Source of the DNA: Chara braunii
Taxonomy: Eukaryota; Streptophyta; Charophyceae; Charales; Characeae
NCBI GenBank assembly: GCA_003427395.1
Contig: BFEA01000019.1
Span: 3,714,898 to 3,759,538, forward strand
Length of the DNA: 44,641 bases
Reading direction: 5' to 3'
The notes beneath the pieces were generated by a model. The model saw only the letters and a program-made list of their open reading frames with translations, did no database searches and was not told the DNA's origin. Each line of letters begins with the position of its first letter. Position 1 is the stretch's first letter. Positions 42,991-44,641 of this stretch are shown here, one piece after another. A program made the translations under genes and the position numbers.

Positions 42991-43446
42991 GGGGCTCGTT
43001 CGACACTCCTTGGGGCGTCCTCAGGGCCGAAGGAAGTTTCCTTGGGGGTTTTCAAGGGAATTCCCACCATCGTTCCACCTGTCCTCGGGGACGTCGCCCG
43101 AGGACATTTCCTTTGAACCATGTCAGACAAGAAAAAAGAAAAGAAAAAAAAAATCAAATGTGTTTGAGGCCTTCAGCCAATAGGGTGCCGCCGCGATCCA
43201 GATTCTCGGTTGTAATGTCTCTCTACCCATGTGGCCGCTCCTCTCCGTGAAACGCGGATTCCTTTTGCCCAAGGGACCTCGTGAGGTCCCTTGGGCGACA
43301 AGAAGAAATGGCTGGGGAATCCTCGGAGCCCAAGGAATTTCCTTCGGAGTGTTTTCACTTTTTTTTGCCGACTGCATCCCCGAGGATAGGTGGAACGGAC
43401 AATTCCTCGGGGACTTTACACGCCCAAGGAGTGTCTAACGAGCCCC
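42991..43446. mobile_element. TIR element with CAT target duplication (456 bp)
   Basis: GGGGCTCGTTCGACACTCCT at the left and the inverse AGGAGTGTCTAACGAGCCCC at the right form TIRs of about 28 bp. CAT flanks both ends (42988-42990, 43447-43449). A 3-bp duplication and GGGGCT-type termini recall PIF/Harbinger MITEs, though their usual duplication is TWA. The interior has a strong hairpin, CCCAAGGGACCTC-GTG-AGGTCCCTTGGG (43268-43296), and CCTCGGGGACGTCGCCCGAGG. No transposase. Confidence 0.85.
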
Positions 43447-43527
43447 CATATTTTAGTCGTGCCGCCGCGTGGGAGCCTTCGCTTCTTCCTTTATGATATT
43501 TACGAAATTTTGGCGACGACCAGCGGG

Positions 43528-43998
43528 ATGGTCTTGCCCGACAAGGTTAGGGTTGTGAGCTGGAATGTCAGAGGATTGGGAGATACAATAAATAAAATTA
43601 AGCAAGATAGTCTCGCAGCATGGCTATATTCGCAGGAAATTCACATAACATGCTTGCAGGAGACCAAGCTGAACCTAAATAAGATAGAGGAAGCGAAAAG
43701 ACGGTGGAAGGGGCCGCAATTTTGGGCCCCAGCAGAGGGGCCTTGGGGTGGCGTGGCCATTCTTTTCCATAAAGATTTTGACATTGAGATTATTGATTTC
43801 TTTTTATTGATCATAGGGGAAGAGTTGTGTGGGTTAAAATTGCTGTTGAAAATGAGGACTGGGCATTATAGTCTGTCGATCTATGCCTCGGTGGAATACA
43901 AGGAAAGAACAACCTTTTGTTTTTGCCTCTCTGCCTTCTTGGAACCGCCGCGACGTGGAAAAATCTTATCACACCTGGGGATTGGAGTACTATTGTGA
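43528..43998 (+). pseudogene. LINE endonuclease (APE-type) 5' fragment
   Basis: From the Met near 43528 the ORF encodes the start of an L1-type ORF2 endonuclease: VRVVSWNVRGLGD, then ITCLQETKL (catalytic Glu), GGVAILFHKDFDI and MRTGHYSLSIYAS. It ends at a stop at 43996-43998, before the rest of the endonuclease and the RT, so it is truncated. It lies 80 bp downstream of the TIR element. The frame is open for more than 150 codons, so it is younger than the LINE piece at 26120. Confidence 0.8.
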
Positions 43999-44044
43999 AC
44001 CCCGACCTCGATTCACCGAATGCATTACCAATCAGGGAAGATAC

Positions 44045-44132
44045 GTTAGAAACTCAATAATAGTCGCATAAAAACACAAAGCCGCAATAATAGAAACTCA
44101 ATAATAGTCGCATAAAAACACAAAGCCGCAAA
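44045..44132 (+). repeat. 42-bp tandem duplication
   Basis: GAAACTCAATAATAGTCGCA-TAAAAACACAAAGCCGCA occurs twice. Just downstream (44232-44305) TTCTTAAAAACATTCCTCCC-CCTTCC is also duplicated. Confidence 0.9.
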
Positions 44133-44489
44133 ATTCACAATTTGTTGCGTTCACGACATGCATACAAAAGACAAAATTAGCGTACACTGTACACAAAAGT
44201 TCTTAACAACATTCACCCCCCCCACCCTTTTTTCTTAAAAACATTCCTCCCCCTTCCGCCCCCCTCCCCCACTTCTTAAAAACATTCCTCCCCCTTCCCC
44301 CCCCCCCAACAACTTGGAGATTGAAGAGGTCAAGATAAACGAAGGGGGGGTGTTAGATGAACAAGAATCACTTCTTGAAGAAGCTTCGCCGGAATAAAAA
44401 TTTTGGCCGGAATCAAAATTTTGGAAGCGTTTACCCACACCACGTGAGATTTCAAATTTGATTGCAACAGCAACACAGTACCGAGTACA

Positions 44490-44641
44490 GATTGATTGAT
44501 TGGTTGGTTGGTTGGTTGGTTGGTTGAGTGATTGATTGGTTGGTTGGTTGAGTGATTGATTGATTGATTGATTGATTGGCTGATTGGTTGATTGATTGAC
44601 TGATTGGTTGATTGATTGATTGAATTCAAGCAAGCAAGCAA
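44490..44641 (+). repeat. (TTGA/TTGG)n tetranucleotide repeat
   Basis: Mixed TTGA and TTGG units run nearly to the window end (AAGCAAGC). Related to the (AATC)n at 16751 read on the other strand. Confidence 0.95.

Overview
This is a eukaryotic nuclear window, most likely from the green-plant lineage. The evidence is: a plant-type U6 snRNA 5' end (TTCGGGACATCC), a plant-like HAD hydrolase, a cytosolic HSP70 copy ending in EEVD, plant-style LINE tails with an RVT-type zinc finger, and a very high load of (CT)n/(GA)n, (TG)n and other simple repeats. A charophyte alga such as Chara would fit, but nothing in the sequence proves a genus. No bacterial features (operons, Shine-Dalgarno sites, CRISPR) were seen. 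Two assembly gaps (16629-16750, 31840-31924) and two single Ns sit in or next to low-complexity sequence.

Only three convincing intact protein genes are present, all single-exon on the minus strand: a HAD-superfamily hydrolase (4991-5821), a WD40 protein matching the telomerase/Cajal-body protein TCAB1/WRAP53 (10978-12534), and a PRELI/MSF1-domain lipid-transfer-like protein (16796-17389). Two U6-snRNA-like sequences (about 9691-9800 and 10553-10649) lie just beyond the 3' end of the WD40 gene. One further minus-strand ORF (23192-23530) looks protein-like but is not recognised.

The rest is mostly mobile or repetitive DNA. From left to right: a tandem hammerhead-ribozyme repeat ending in a large foldback (99-437); a perfect 43-bp-arm hairpin (2737-2830); a SINE with an inverted internal amplification (3553-3990); several tRNA-headed SINE copies; a small TIR (MITE) family starting CTACC (7936-8046, 8285-8405, 18353-18463, partial at 3265); a second MITE family starting TTAAACCACCAGTAC (10235-10426, 41344-41553, partial at 34299); a long-TIR Mutator-like MITE (20343-20723); a 120-bp satellite (about 24770-25435); degenerate LINE pieces (26120-28370, 31145-31670, 41802-42284, 43528-43998); and a 456-bp TIR element with a CAT target duplication (42991-43446).

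An intronless HSP70 pseudogene (35536-39881) is split by a 2551-bp LTR-like insertion (36224-38774) with an ACGC target duplication. A second copy of that insertion lies at 32057-33980. The genes show no functional clustering; the window reads as a few housekeeping genes in a repeat-rich background. The most interesting items are the hammerhead foldback, the U6 pair, and the several families of short non-autonomous elements, some of them nested.
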